Shown: positions 37,522-49,393, counted from the stretch's first letter. The stretch is DNA of 64,000 bases from Spiroplasma_E sp902809815 (GCF_964030925.1 NZ_OZ034992.1:1612001-1676000); one strand, 5' to 3'. Notes: generated from the letters alone by a model not told the origin. Program-made: numbers and translations.

Positions 37522-38492
37522 TTAGCCTAATAATAAAAATCCATTAATATACCTAAATATTTTTTCCCTGTGATATTTTATATATTCTTTTTGTTCATTA
37601 TTAAATCTTAACTGTTTATTTTTAATAATTTTTTTAAGCTTATACACATCATTATTTGGTAATAAATCAGAAAATATAATATAACCATTAATATCAAATG
37701 TAATTAATCCACGATCAAAAAGTTTATCAAATATAGCACTAAGTAATAAAACATTATTTAAATCTATTTTTTCTTTCTCTTCAGAAAAAAACCAAGGTTT
37801 TATATGTGATGCTATTAATAATTCATTATATTCCAATTCTGTGATTTGACATACACTGTATTTTTTAATTATTTTTTTTCTTAATTCATCTTGACCTTTT
37901 CTTGCTGTTACTATTCTTTTATTTGAATTTTTCCTTAGTTCATTTTGTTGTTTAAATAAAATACTATTCTTTATTAAAGAAAAATCTAAACCAAATGAAA
38001 TAAAAACGTGATTATCTTTCGTTTTTTTTATTTCTAAAAAAGTTTCAAAAGGTATTGCAATATAAAATATTATTTTACTAAAAATAGGAATTTCTAAGGC
38101 ATATCTATTTTTACTAAATGGGTCATAATATACTCTTCATTAAAATTATCATTTTCTAATAACATACTATTATATTTACTATAAAACATATTAATCATTT
38201 CGTTAATTTTTTTAATATCAGGACTTTTAAAATCATGACTAGTTTTTAAAATTGTTACTCATCTAATTCTTAAAGATTCAATAAAATTTTCTAAATTGTG
38301 TAATGAAAAATAAATATTTCCCTTAATCTCTTTACCAAATATTTCTAAAAATTGATTTTCTGAAAATTTTATTTTAGCTTGACCATTAGTTCTAGAGATT
38401 TTATGTTTATTATTAGCACAAAAATATTCATTAGATAAAGTAATTACCTTGTTTAATATGATATCATTACTACTTATAACAATATTTCCCAT
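37522..38492 (-). pseudogene. HNH restriction endonuclease, frameshifted
   Basis: The C-terminal part has a clear HNH nuclease block (LLIASHIKPWFF, then LLLSAIFDKLFDRGLITFD), typical of type II restriction enzymes. The N-terminal part starts MGNIVISSNDIILNKVI at 38492. The two parts are in different frames; the break is near 38130, where a small insertion separates NEEY from YDPFSKNRYALEIP-like sequence. The gene overlaps the end of the adjacent cytosine methyltransferase gene by 19 bases, identifying it as the restriction half of that system. As written it is inactive. Confidence 0.78.
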
Positions 38493-39587
38493 GATTTATT
38501 TCCTTTTTTTTCTTTTATAGAAGTATCAATGTTAGAACTTTCTAATGAAAATAATATTTCTTTTAATAAATGTTCAAAAACATTTACTACAATACTATTA
38601 CCAGATTGTCTATAAATCTGAGTATTAGAAACTACTATTTTAAAAGAATCAGGAAAACCCATTAATCTTAAACACTCCTTTGGCGTTAATCTTCTTATCC
38701 TATCAGTATCATAATTAACATAATTGTCAGTACTTGCATAATGATATTTAAAAGAAGAACTTAAGATTGTTTTTGCTATTTGAGGATTTGCCTTACCTTT
38801 TTTTAAAACTGTATTTTTTGTAACTTTTCTGACAAAATAAATTTTTTAATATACCCTTCTGAAACAAAATCACCAATAAAATTTGACTGTTGATTTCTAA
38901 CTTGACAAAGCATTATTTCACCATTAACTTGTGTTATCTTCTTTTTCATTCTTTCTTCATTTAAAACGTATTTTTTAGCTTTTTCTGATATTTCTTGTTC
39001 ATCTAAAAATACTTTTTCTAAAAAAAACTCATTTTATATTTTAATTCAATAGGTTTTGGAAATTTAAAATCAGTTTCATTTAAAAATCCAACAACAAAAA
39101 GTCGATTTCTACTTTGTGGAATACCATAATCTTTAGCATTTAAGAGTTTATAGTGAATATTATAACCCGTTTCTTTAAATTTTTGTTCAATTATTTTTCA
39201 AGTCTGACCTTTATTATTTGTTAGTAACCCTTTAACATTTTCAAAAATAAAAACTTTGGGTTTTATTTCATTTACAAGTCTAATAAATTCAAAAATTAAT
39301 AAACCTCTAGTATCTTCCAACCCTTTTTGAAAACCAATCGAACTAAAACTTTGACATGGAGAACCACCTACAAATATATCAACTTTATTTTTAAACTTAC
39401 TACCATCAATATTATATACATCATCATATCATTGATTATCATTTATTTTATAATTTGCAAAGTATGTTTCTTTAACATATTTATCATTATCACAAGCAAA
39501 TAATATTTCATGTTCAATATCCATTTTTTTAAGCGCTTGTTCAAATGAACCAATACCACTAAAAGAGGTTGCTACTTTTAATTTCAT
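38474..39587 (-). pseudogene. C5-cytosine DNA methyltransferase, two frameshifts
   Basis: The N-terminal frame holds the AdoMet site (VATSFSGIGSFEQALKKM), motif IV with the catalytic Cys (FVGGSPCQSFSS), motif VI (FIFENVKGLL) and motif VIII (QSRNRLFVVGF). After frameshifts near 39030 (A/T run) and 38837 the target-recognition part and motif X (YRQSGNSIVVNVFEHL) follow. The methyltransferase would have protected DNA against the neighbouring HNH nuclease. Both genes being broken fits joint loss of the system. Confidence 0.85.
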
Positions 39588-39681
39588 ATTCTTACCTCCA
39601 TTAATTTATATTCAAAAAGAATTATAACAAAATAAACTTATATTTTAGTTTATTTTTATTTTTTATAATATTTATATTTTA

Positions 39682-40838
39682 GACATATTCCGTAATTAAA
39701 TTTAATTAATTGTCAATAAAATTGTTTTAAAACTATTTAGTGTTATTGAATATAGAAATAAATATTTTTTGAAAAAATAGTTTAAAAAATGAGTTTACAT
39801 TTTAAACAAAAAATTGTTAATAATATTTTTATATTAACTCGATAAAAATTTAAATTTTAAAAAAATATTTTTAATATTTTTTTTGTTTTAATGGTTTTAT
39901 TTTATTAAAAATTTCACAAAGTAAGTTAAATCTTAAGTACATAAGTCTAAATTTAGATTTTCTACATTTATTTACTAAAATTTTGAATCTTTTCAATCAA
40001 GCAAAGACATGTTCAACTTTAATTCTAATTTTAGATACAATCTTATTGTATTTTCTTTCTTGTTTAGTTAATTTTTTATTTTTAGTTCTTTTAATTGGTA
40101 TTATTGTATTTTTATAAATATTTTGTATACCTTGATATCCTAAATCACCAATAATTATTGTTTTTTCTGAAAATTCAAGATTTGAATTTTTTAATATTTG
40201 AAAATCATGCACTTTACCATTATCAGCAAAAATATCAACAATTTTTTTAATAAAAAAATCATATACAATTTGAAATTTTATAGAATACATTCAACTTTTA
40301 CCAGAAAAATATTCTAACTGTAGTTTTTTTTAGTTGGTCTTTCAATTTCAATCTCAGTTGAATCAATTAAATAAAATTGAAATTCATTTGAATTTTCTTG
40401 TTTTTTATCAATTTTTAATTTATATCTTTCTTTTAAAAATTGGTAATCTTTGTGGTTACTAAGTTTATTTTCTACTCAAGTAATATTTCGAAAACAACTT
40501 GATGGGCTCATTTTAGATTTAATACTCATTTGAAAAAAAAGTATAATATTCTTTTCAGTATAATAAAGTCATCATTAATCTTTCTTCTACTGAAAGTTTA
40601 TTTTTTCGACCTTTATTTTTTTCTAATTTTTCTATTTCAATTAATTTTTCTAACATTTCATTAAAATGAAAACGTTTTATACCAAAATATCTGTAAAATT
40701 CTTCATTTTTTAATTTTTTTAAATTTTCAAAAATCATTTTTATCAACACTTTTCTAAATTTATTGCTAATAACAAAATTATAAAATAAATTTTAAAATTA
40801 TTAATTGACTTTTAAAAAATTTAATTACGGAATATGTC
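39682..40838 (-). mobile_element. IS5-like insertion sequence, copy 5 (orfA frameshifted)
   Basis: Full-length copy with typical terminal repeats and a TTT target duplication. The T-run in orfA (YTFFQ codons) has 8 instead of 7 bases, which breaks orfA; orfB carries one substitution (FFIKK for FFNKK). It lies between the methyltransferase and viaA. Confidence 0.95.
39883..40749 (-). pseudogene. IS5-like transposase, copy 5 (frameshift in orfA)
   Basis: One extra base in the homopolymer at 40543-40550 shifts orfA after WKEYYTFF. The slippery site and orfB are otherwise as in intact copies. Confidence 0.8.
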
Positions 40839-40871
40839 TTTTATATAAAAATTATTTTTAAACGAAATGCA

Positions 40872-42359
40872 TTATTTTATTTTTTTAGTTTTAGCTAAAT
40901 TTAATGCAATTTTTCGCGCAGCAAATGGATCGCGAGGATCATAATGTCAATAATTAGTAAAATATTTTTTAAAATTATTAGACAATGTTGAAGAAGCAAT
41001 ATTAATAGCATGAAAGCGATTAGCTTTTGCTTTTAGTTGCAACATTAAATTAATATTATTTTTAGTAATATTAGCAGATAAAAAATCAGAAACTACCAAT
41101 AAGTCTGCATTATGATATGTTTTAGATTGCATAATTTTTAAAGCATGACTAATAGCTGGATTAATATTAGTATGTCCTTTAAAACTATGACCTAAAAAAT
41201 GAATTAGATTGGGAATTGATGAAACTAAATTAGATAAATCATAAGTTTCAAATTTACCAGAAAAATTGATCATATAGCATGGTCTTTTTTCTTGTAAAGC
41301 AATTTTACTAATAGCAAGCGCAATTGATTTTGCAATAATTTCTGGACTATGACTCATCGATTTAGATGTATCAATGCATAAGATAAAAGGGCCTTCACTT
41401 TCGGGAATTGGTACTTCTACAACTTCTTCAACAAGATGTTCAGTGGCAACTAAATCCATTGATTCAAACTCTGTAATTGCTAACTTTTCTTCAACAAATT
41501 TTTTATAAAAAATAGCATTTAACTCTGGAATAGCAAGATTAACTAATTCTAATGGTAATAAATGTTCTAAAACTTTACCCTCGGTAATTCCTACTATTTC
41601 TTCAGGCCATTTTCCTAATGGCTTTAATTGATATTCAATTTGTACTTTTTGATGAACCTGCTTTTCTGTTAAACCCGAAATTCCTTTTCAACGACCAAGT
41701 AGTCTAGCAATTTCAATAATAGCTGGATTCTTATTTAAAATTTCACCATATTGTATAATAGTATTTAAATTAATTTTTTTAAAATCATTTAAATCTCCTT
41801 CTCAAAATCGTCCAAAAAAATTTCAAGCAAAACCAACTATATGTCTTACTTCATTAATAATTTTAATATTATTACTTCACATTGTTAAATATTTTTGACG
41901 CATTTGCATAGTTTCAAATAATTTATAATTTACAATTCTTTGAACAATTAAACTTTCTCAATGTCTTATAAAATTATCAAAAGTTAATTTACTATTAAGT
42001 TTACGATCCTTAAATTTTTCTTGAAAATAATGAAAATAATTAATCATTGGTGAATCAAGAATTTTTGCCCTAGTGTAAATTTCTTGTCAATTATTTTTTA
42101 ATCTATCAATACCATTAATCATAACTCAGAAATATAATCGTAATTCTCTTTTAATGATGGGACTAATAACAATATTTTTACTTTTTTCTAAAACTTCATT
42201 TAAATAAAAATGACTAATTTGTTGATCAAATTCTGGAGCTAATCAAGCAAAATTTTTTTTAAATCAAGTAAAACTACTTAAATTTGTTTCTGATAAAGAC
42301 ATTTTTTTCAATTTAGTTTCTAAAATTTGTGAAACATGGGATTCAATTAATTGTTCCAT
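40872..42359 (-). CDS. viaA: ViaA-like VWA-domain protein, partner of RavA
   Basis: 495-aa CoxE/ViaA-like protein. The N-terminal helical part includes IIQYGEILNKNPAIIEIARL (about residue 200). A VWA domain follows from about residue 323: FILCIDTSKSMSHS, with the MIDAS residues D330, S332 and S334, then IALQEKRPCYMINFSG, FKGHTNINPAISHALKIMQS, DLLVVSDF and a closing RFHAINIAS. These blocks follow the order seen in E. coli ViaA. It lies 14 bases after ravA, the pairing found in other bacteria. In E. coli the pair is linked to respiratory complexes, membrane lipids and aminoglycoside sensitivity. Here it ends a run of membrane-protein genes. Confidence 0.9.
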
Positions 42360-42373
42360 AATAATCACCTATC

Positions 42374-43951
42374 TTAATTAATATCAGAATTATTATTAGT
42401 ATCATTAACATTTGGAATAGTTATTGGTGAATCTTCAGTTAGTGATTCTGATGAAAGAGTCGTTTCGGTTTCTGCTTCTGGTATTTGTGAAATTTTATCA
42501 AAAAATGCCATTTCTAATAGTGATTTAAATTGTTCATCAAAAAATATAGAATCGGTTTTACTTAAACGATGATATTCTTGTTCAAAATGTACTTTTAATT
42601 CATTAATTTGTTGCTTTAAATCTTTCATTTGACTATTAATATTTCCAAATTGTGATTTACTATCAGTATTAGTTAATTCAACTTGAATTATAGAATTATT
42701 TGTAATATTTATTAATTCACTAGAATTCTTTAATTGCAACTCAAACTTCTGATTACCTTCCATTTTACTTAAACTTTTACCATAAAATAATTGAATATTA
42801 TGACTCTTTTTATTACGTCGTAATAATAACTGAAAATCCTTTCTACTAATAAAACAAATTGGAAACTCATCACTATGTCATAATAAACGATAATATATGC
42901 CTTTAATTTGTTCAGAAAATGGATTGGAGTAAATAGATGGTTGATTTTGACTATCTTTAATGTTTTCGGCATTATTACTTAATGTTTCCAACTCACTTTC
43001 CAGTTCAATCTGATTTTGTTTCAATGTGTAAGTTAAATCTTCACAATATGCTTCATTGAAAAGTTTTGTATACTCTTTTTCTTGATCTTCATTATCTCAA
43101 ATACAGTAAGGAATAATCAATAAATCAGGCTTATCAGTAGTTGTTCTACCATTATAATAAGCTGAAGCTTTTATTAATTTAGCAATTTTTTTTCATCTTC
43201 GATCGGAAATGTAAGCTTTACCATTAGTTGCTTCTGTTAAAATTTTACGAAAACGAGAAATAAAATTTAATGTTTCTTTGCTTAAAGTAACAGTAGTTTC
43301 CAATTCTTTTAATCACTTTTCATATTCAGAAGTTTTAATTTGTAATTCAAGTGGAACTTTTACTTCTAAACTAGTAATACTTTCTAACATATCATTAAAA
43401 TTTTCTTCATTAGTTAAACCATAAACTATCATTCTAATAATAAAACGATCAAATAAAGCTTCTAAACCTTTACCACTTTCTGGTAACTCATTAGAAGCTG
43501 AAATTAATAGTTTTAATGGTACTTTGATATCAACACCACCATTACGAAAGATTTTTTCATTAATAATAGTTAGTAATGTATTTTGAATTGAAGGGCCTGC
43601 TTTTCAAATTTCATCCAAAAAAGCAATATCAACAGCAGGCAAATATTGATCAATAATTCTTACATAGTTACCTTTTAATAAATCTTTGATTGAGATTGGT
43701 CCAAAAATTTCTTCTGGAGTAGAAAAACGATTCATTAAATATTCAAAATTTCGCCCATCATGGAGCGCATATTTAATTCGTCGTGAAATTAATGATTTAG
43801 CAATTCCTGGTAATCCTAATAAAAATATTGATTCTCCTGATAATAACGCCAAAATAGCAAGTTTAAAAACAGTTTCTTTTTCATAAACATCAGCGCTAAT
43901 TACTTTAATTAATTGTTCAATTCGCTTAGAAAGTAAACTATCTGTACTCAT
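42374..43951 (-). CDS. ravA: RavA-like MoxR AAA+ ATPase
   Basis: 525-aa MoxR-family AAA+ ATPase. Walker A GLPGIAKS is at 46-53, followed by the RavA-specific NRFSTPEEIFGPISIKDL. Walker B FLDEIWKAGPSIQNTLLTII (from 111), sensor 1 (LLISASNELPESGKGLEALF) and the C-terminal RRWKKIAKLIKASAYYNGR also match E. coli RavA. The C-terminal third is a Glu/Asn/Thr-rich extension (ETETTLSSESLTED) replacing the LARA-type region, and has a coiled-coil stretch near residue 430. It is expected to form hexamers and remodel a client together with ViaA. It starts 23 bases after a four-helix membrane protein gene. Confidence 0.9.
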
Positions 43952-43974
43952 TTATATTCTCCTTTACTTATTAT

Positions 43975-44595
43975 TTATTCGACACTTAATTCTCTTCTTA
44001 CATCATCACTTTTAACAATTAATAAACAAGCAGCAATTAATCATAAAACAGTTATTAGTAAAACAATAATCATAAATATTGGAACTTCTCCAGAAACAGT
44101 TTCATTTACTAATCCATTAACCACTAACAAAATTGTACAAAATACTTCTAAAACTATAAAATAAGCAATTGCTAAAATAATATAAACAATTGATCATCCA
44201 AACATAGCACTAGCAGTGCGACCAATCGCTACTGGTAAATAAAATATAAAATTAAATCCCAGAGTTATAATTAAAAATATATAAATTATATAAGTTGGGT
44301 TCATGTTACTACCTTTATTACTCAAAATTTGATTAACCAAATTGTTAGCTAAAAAATAAGAAAAAATTAAATGAAAACATGAAACTGTAAGTAACAAAAT
44401 ACGAGCAATATTTTCCATTTTTGAACTTCAATACATTCTTTTAAATTTAATACTATCACTTAATAACGGATTATAAGTAGTAAAACGTTGTTCTTCAATA
44501 TCTTTAAATGATGGATTATCATTATTTGGTTTGATAATACTATTATCAACATTTGACAATGGAGTATTTTTTAAGTCATCTTTTTTTTCTTCCAT
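43975..44595 (-). CDS. Four-helix membrane protein upstream of ravA
   Basis: 206 aa. A polar, cytoplasmic N-terminal part of about 60 residues (MEEKKDDLKNTPLSNVDNS) ends in YNPLLSDSIKFKRMYWSSKM, followed by four membrane helices (ILLLTVSCFHLIFSYFL; YIIYIFLIITLGFNFIFYL; YIILAIAYFIVLEVFCTILL; FMIIVLLITVLWLIAACLLI). The juxtamembrane block LLxxxxxxxRMYWxSxxxxIARI recurs in the 203-aa protein at 47218-47829 as LLxxxxxRVYFTSxxxxFSRI, so the two appear paralogous. Family not recognised. Its tight spacing to ravA suggests it is a client or anchor of RavA-ViaA. Confidence 0.75.
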
Positions 44596-44873
44596 ATATC
44601 TAACACCCCTTATTTTTTATTTATATTATAACTTATTTTAGGTATTAAAACTTAATAATAGTATTTGATATAAATCAAAATTATAAGTGTTTAATTTTAC
44701 AAAATTATCAAATTTAAATTTATTTTTTTAAAATATAATATGGCAAAATTAAAAACAAAAAAATAATTTTTAAATAAATAAGAAATTATAAATCATTATA
44801 AATCATTATATAAAATAAAACATTTTGTTGATTCACTAAAAATAATACTTAATATATTTTAAAAACAAAATAC

Positions 44874-45335
44874 CTAATGAACATAATAACTGTTAATTAT
44901 TTCACATTTTTGGATTGCATCTCAAAAATTATTATTTTTTATTTTTACTTTTAAACCAATAATTAAAAAAGTTAATGCAATAGTAAAAAATCCAAAAATT
45001 GGAGTTAAAATTATACAAAAAATAACTCCAATTTGTAATTGAACTCAATCATAATAACCATCATAATTATGAACTACTGATGAACATATATTTTCTGCAG
45101 AATGATTTAAAATATAATTTACACTCATATAATTTAATAAACTAAATCCATTTGTTATTTCTATTGTTATTTCTATAATAAGTCTTTTTTCTTTATATAA
45201 TTTAAGATGTTCAAAAAAACTTTTATTAAAATTAGAAAAACCAATTAACATTAAACCAATTACCATAATTAAAATAGTTAAAATAAATAAAAATAAGGTT
45301 ACTAATTTTAATTTTTTATACTTTTGCAATATCAT
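44874..45335 (-). CDS. Hypothetical membrane protein, 153 aa
   Basis: Three hydrophobic segments: LVTLFLFILTILIMVIGLML near the N-terminus and, after a hydrophilic loop of about 55 residues with one Cys and several Asn, IGVIFCIILTPIFGFFTIAL running into LTFLIIGLKVKIK. It ends EIINSYYVH. Family not recognised. It stands 278 bases upstream of the next gene, an AT-rich gap in which I see only short direct repeats (AAATCATTATAAATCATTA near 44790). Confidence 0.6.
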
Positions 45336-45356
45336 TTATAATTTTCCTTTCAAAAT

Positions 45357-45394
45357 AAAAACCCATTTGCTTTTATCTCAACAAACAATGGGTT
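45357..45394 (-). terminator. Terminator between the 541-aa and 153-aa membrane protein genes
   Basis: AACCCATT pairs with AATGGGTT on the minus strand around a 19-base partly paired loop, followed by TTTATTTT. It lies about 175 bases after the stop at 45570. Confidence 0.55.
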
Positions 45395-45569
45395 AAAAAC
45401 TACTATATTATTTATATTTTTTATACACAAGAATAATAACAAATTTATATTAATTTTACAATTAATAACCTATATAATTAAAACAATTTTATATAAGTAG
45501 TATGAATATTAAATTATAGTTATCAAAATTTAACCCATTTTCATAAAATCAATACTTATTTTTAAGTAT

Positions 45570-47195
45570 TTAAATTCACTTTACTTTAAAAGTAAAATTA
45601 AAACTATGGGGCTTGGGAACATAGTCACTGCTTATCAAATCTTTTCCAATATGAAATCTAATTTTTTTAATATCATTAGTCTTAATAATATCAGTTGCCT
45701 TTAATGATAAATTATCACCATCAATATCTAAAAAACTAAAAGCACTTAACTCATTAATTTGCACCTTTAAAGCTTTAACAAAATATCCTTTAAAAGTAGC
45801 AAGTGATTTAATAACAAGATTTCAATTAATATTTGGATCAACCGTCGAATCAGGATAATCTAATAAGAAAAAAGTAGAATTATTTTTTGCAAATTGATAC
45901 ATTTCTTGTCAATATTTATTTTCTAAAAAAGTTTCTAAATCACCAATATTAATATAATCATTAACATTAATATTTTCAATACTATTATTTATTGAATTTG
46001 AAAAGCCAAAATAATAACTCAATTCCTTATATTTAAAATGATTACCACTATTATCACTAGTCAATAATACATGTGGAGGACTATATTTTATTAATGATTC
46101 ATCACTATCTACTGCTTCTTGTACCATACTAAAAGGAACAAAATCAATAGGATTAACTTTAAGATAATCAATAACCTCTTCAATACTTGTTGGTTTTAAA
46201 TCAATGAAATCATAAACAACATTTGGATTAGAAACATATGTTATATAAAAAGGTTTTAATGGAAAATTTGAAGAATATGAATAAAGATTAACATATTCTT
46301 TGGAACTATTCACAGCATTACCAACATAATTTAATTCGGGATTATGAACTAATTCGAAATATGGTTTAATAGTAGCTACATCATTAAAATCAATATCTGC
46401 TAAAGGAATTGTTGATATTATTGGATAAAGATGAGTATCACTAGCAAATTCTTCTTTATAATCATTAATAAATTTATTAATTTCATCTTCGATTGTTTTA
46501 TAAATAACAGTATTATCAATTTTATCCGCATAATAAAAATTAGTTGGTAAATAACCATGTGTTCATTGTTCTTGCAAATAATCACTACCATTTGGAAATT
46601 TTCCTGAAATATGTTTACTAAATTTTCCTTCAAATTGATTAAACATCATAAATTTTTCATAAAATTTAGCAGTATTTTTAATTAATGCAATTACTGGTAT
46701 TTTAAATTCAATAAATGAAGATTGTAACTTTAATTTTAAATCAAATTTAGTAACACCATCAGTTTGAATTAAACTCTTATCTAATTCATCATTACTATTG
46801 GGTTTATAAAAAGTGAAATCATAATTAGTAATATTAGTTGGAAAAAAACTATCTCATCAAGATTCTTTTATTAATAAATCAAAAACTTGTTTTTTTGATT
46901 CTTCTTCAAAAAATGGCAAACGTAAATTTTTATTACTACTATCAATTGGAACATCATTCATATCAACAATAATTGATTCTTCTGGAATATTTTGTTTAAA
47001 ATCACCAATATTAAAAGCACTCTGCATAGCAAGAGCAATAAAAAAGGTGCTAATTGCTAAACCAATTATCATAATTAAAGAAATAGTTATTGTCAGAAAA
47101 GTTTTTTTTACTTTTACTGGTTCTACTTTACCAGTAACGTATTTAGTAATATTATTTAGTTTTCTTCAATAATCATTATCTTTCTTTTTAGCCAT
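45570..47195 (-). CDS. Single-pass protein with a large extracytoplasmic domain, 541 aa
   Basis: A basic cytoplasmic N-terminus (MAKKKDNDYWRKLNNITKYV) and one membrane helix (ITISLIMIIGLAISTFFIAL, about residues 37-56) are followed by about 480 mostly polar residues outside the membrane. The domain is rich in Asn, Ser, Tyr and Phe with no cysteines that I can see. There is no lipobox, so it is a membrane-anchored, not lipid-anchored, surface protein. Family not recognised. It begins 22 bases after the 203-aa four-helix gene, and the two likely work together. Eight or more Trp codons are UGA. Confidence 0.72.
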
Positions 47196-47217
47196 ATATT
47201 ATTCACCTAAATTTCCA

Positions 47218-47829
47218 TTATCTAAAACTTAATTCATACATTTTAATAATACTTTTAATTAAATATTTTTTATTTTCAATAGTATTTAATCATCAATGCA
47301 AAATAGCAATTCATCATAATAAGAGTGCTATAACCGCGAAAATCAATACTGTGATTCGATAAGGACTGTCACTATAAGAAAACATAAAAAAACTAATACC
47401 AATAATTATTAAATTAACAATAGAACCAAATATTAAAAAAAATAAACAACTTAAACCAATACCTCTAATAGTTTTAGATAAAAAAACGGGTAAAATCATA
47501 ATTAAAATTATAAAAGCAAATAAAACAGTAACTAACATTGCTACTACTTTTAATATTGCACTTTGAAAAACTGGTGCTGATGGTATACCAGGAAGATTAG
47601 CAACCAATTGACCAAAACCAATGCCATTAAAAAAAATCAAACCAATTCAAAAAATTTGAATAATTAAAATAAATATTCGCGAAAAACCATCACCAAGACT
47701 AGTAAAGTAAACTCTTGTTAAATTTAAATCTAATAATGAAGGTAAAGGAGTTTCCTTTAATTTCTTTAACTCTTTTTGACCAATAAGATTACTTGTAGTT
47801 AAAAATTGTTTATCTAATGATTTATCCAT
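47218..47829 (-). CDS. Four-helix membrane protein, paralogue of the one upstream of ravA
   Basis: 203 aa. The N-terminal cytoplasmic part of about 50 residues (MDKSLDKQFLTTSNLIGQKE) contains LPSLLDLNLTRVYFTSLGDG. Four helices follow (IFILIIQIFWIGLIFFNG; LVTVLFAFIILIMILPVFL; LFFLIFGSIVNLIIIGISFF; VLIFAVIALLLWWIAIL). The ATG at 47829 is chosen for its GGGTG ribosome binding site. An earlier in-frame ATG at 47874 is inside the terminal repeat of IS copy 6. The IS ends 41 bases upstream, so the native promoter has probably been displaced. Confidence 0.72.
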
Positions 47830-47869
47830 ATCTTTCACCCATCCTATAAAATAATTATAATGCATTTTG

Positions 47870-49024
47870 GACATATTCCGTAATTAAATTTAATTAATTG
47901 TCAATAAAATTGTTTTAAAACTATTTAGTGTTATTGAATATAGAAATAAATATTTTTTGAAAAAATAGTTTAAAAAATGAGTTTACATTTTAAACAAAAA
48001 ATTGTTAATAATATTTTTATATTAACTCGATAAAAATTTAAATTTTAAAAAAATATTTTTAATATTTTTTTTATTTTAATGGTTTTATTTTATTAAAAAT
48101 TTCACAAAGTAAGTTAAATCTTAAGTACATAAGTCTAAATTTAGATTTTCTACATTTATTTACTAAAATTTTGAATCTTTTCAATCAAGCAAAGACATGT
48201 TCAACTTTAATTCTAATTTTAGATACAATCTTATTGTATTTTCTTTCTTGTTTAGTTAATTTTTTATTTTTAGTTCTTTTAATTGGTATTATTGTATTTT
48301 TATAAATATTTTGTATACCTTGATATCCTAAATCACCAATAATTATTGTTTTTTCTGAAAATTCAAGATTTGAATTTTTTAATATTTGAAAATCATGCAC
48401 TTTACCATTATCAGCAAAAATATCAACAATTTTTTTATTAAAAAAATCATATACAATTTGAAATTTTATAGAATACATTCAACTTTTACCAGAAAAATAT
48501 TCTAACTGTAGTTTTTTTTAGTTGGTCTTTCAATTTCAATCTCAGTTGAATCAATTAAATAAAATTGAAATTCATTTGAATTTTCTTGTTTTTTATCAAT
48601 TTTTAATTTATATCTTTCTTTTAAAAATTGGTAATCTTTGTGGTTACTAAGTTTATTTTCTACTCAAGTAATATTTCGAAAACAACTTGATGGGCTCATT
48701 TTAGATTTAATACTCATTTGAAAAAAAGTATAATATTCTTTTCAGTATAATAAAGTCATCATTAATCTTTCTTCTACTGAAAGTTTATTTTTTCGACCTT
48801 TATTTTTTTCTAATTTTTCTATTTCAATTAATTTTTCTAACATTTCATTAAAATGAAAACGTTTTATACCAAAATATCTGTAAAATTCTTCATTTTTTAA
48901 TTTTTTTAAATTTTCAAAAATCATTTTTATCAACACTTTTCTAAATTTATTGTTAATAACAAAATTATAAAATAAATTTTAAAATTATTAATTGACTTTT
49001 AAAAAATTTAATTACGGAATATGT
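47870..49024 (-). mobile_element. IS5-like insertion sequence, copy 6 (intact)
   Basis: Complete copy with intact orfA, orfB and A8 slippery site. The left flank is the upstream region of a membrane-protein gene and the right flank is the middle of a repeat-protein gene, and the flanks lack a clean duplication. A recombination between two IS copies that removed the sequence once between them would explain this. Confidence 0.95.
48071..48936 (-). CDS. IS5-like transposase by -1 frameshift, copy 6
   Basis: Both ORFs are open, the A8 run is intact, and the catalytic Asp, Asp and Glu blocks (LIDSTEIE, GDLGYQGI, KVEHVFAW) are unchanged. One of the four copies that look competent. Confidence 0.86.
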
Positions 49025-49393
49025 CTTTAGTAAAATCTCGAATCTGACTTGGTGTAAATCATGAAAATTGTTGTAAAGTAAATGCTTGAATTTGTTCTTT
49101 TGTGAAATGTGGTATTTGTTTGGCTGTAAATATTTGAAGTTGTTCTTCTGTAAAAGATTGAATCTGACTTGGTGTAAATCATGAAATTTGGTTTTTAGTA
49201 AAATCTCGAATCTGACTTGGTGTAAATCATGAAATTTGGTCAAATGCAAAAGAATCAATGTCTGCACGACTGAATATTTGAATTTGTTCTTTGGTAAAAG
49301 ATTGAATTTGTTCAACTGTAAATTTTTCTATTTGTTCAATTGTAAATGCTTGTATTTGTTCAACTGTAAATGCTTGAATTTGTTCTTCGGTGG
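49025..49393 (-). pseudogene. Octapeptide-repeat protein, C-terminal surviving piece
   Basis: About 120 residues made of an uninterrupted 8-residue repeat with the consensus xQIxxFTx, for example EQIQAFTV, EQIQSFTK, SQIRDFTK and NQISWFTP (15 units). At DNA level the unit is 24 bp, and some blocks (such as AATCTGACTTGGTGTAAATC) recur exactly. The piece is cut by IS copy 6 at its 3' end and by the broken IS3-like copy at its 5' end. It continues the gene whose 5' part lies at 52387-53190. Confidence 0.75.

Noticed and set aside
42769..42972. Minus-strand frame of 67 codons inside ravA
   Set aside because: Shadow frame; the ravA frame is continuous through this region with UGA as Trp.
49025..49393. 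Short regularly spaced direct repeats that could suggest a CRISPR array
   Set aside because: The 24-bp period has no spacers of unique sequence, and the repeats encode an in-frame octapeptide repeat; no cas genes nearby.
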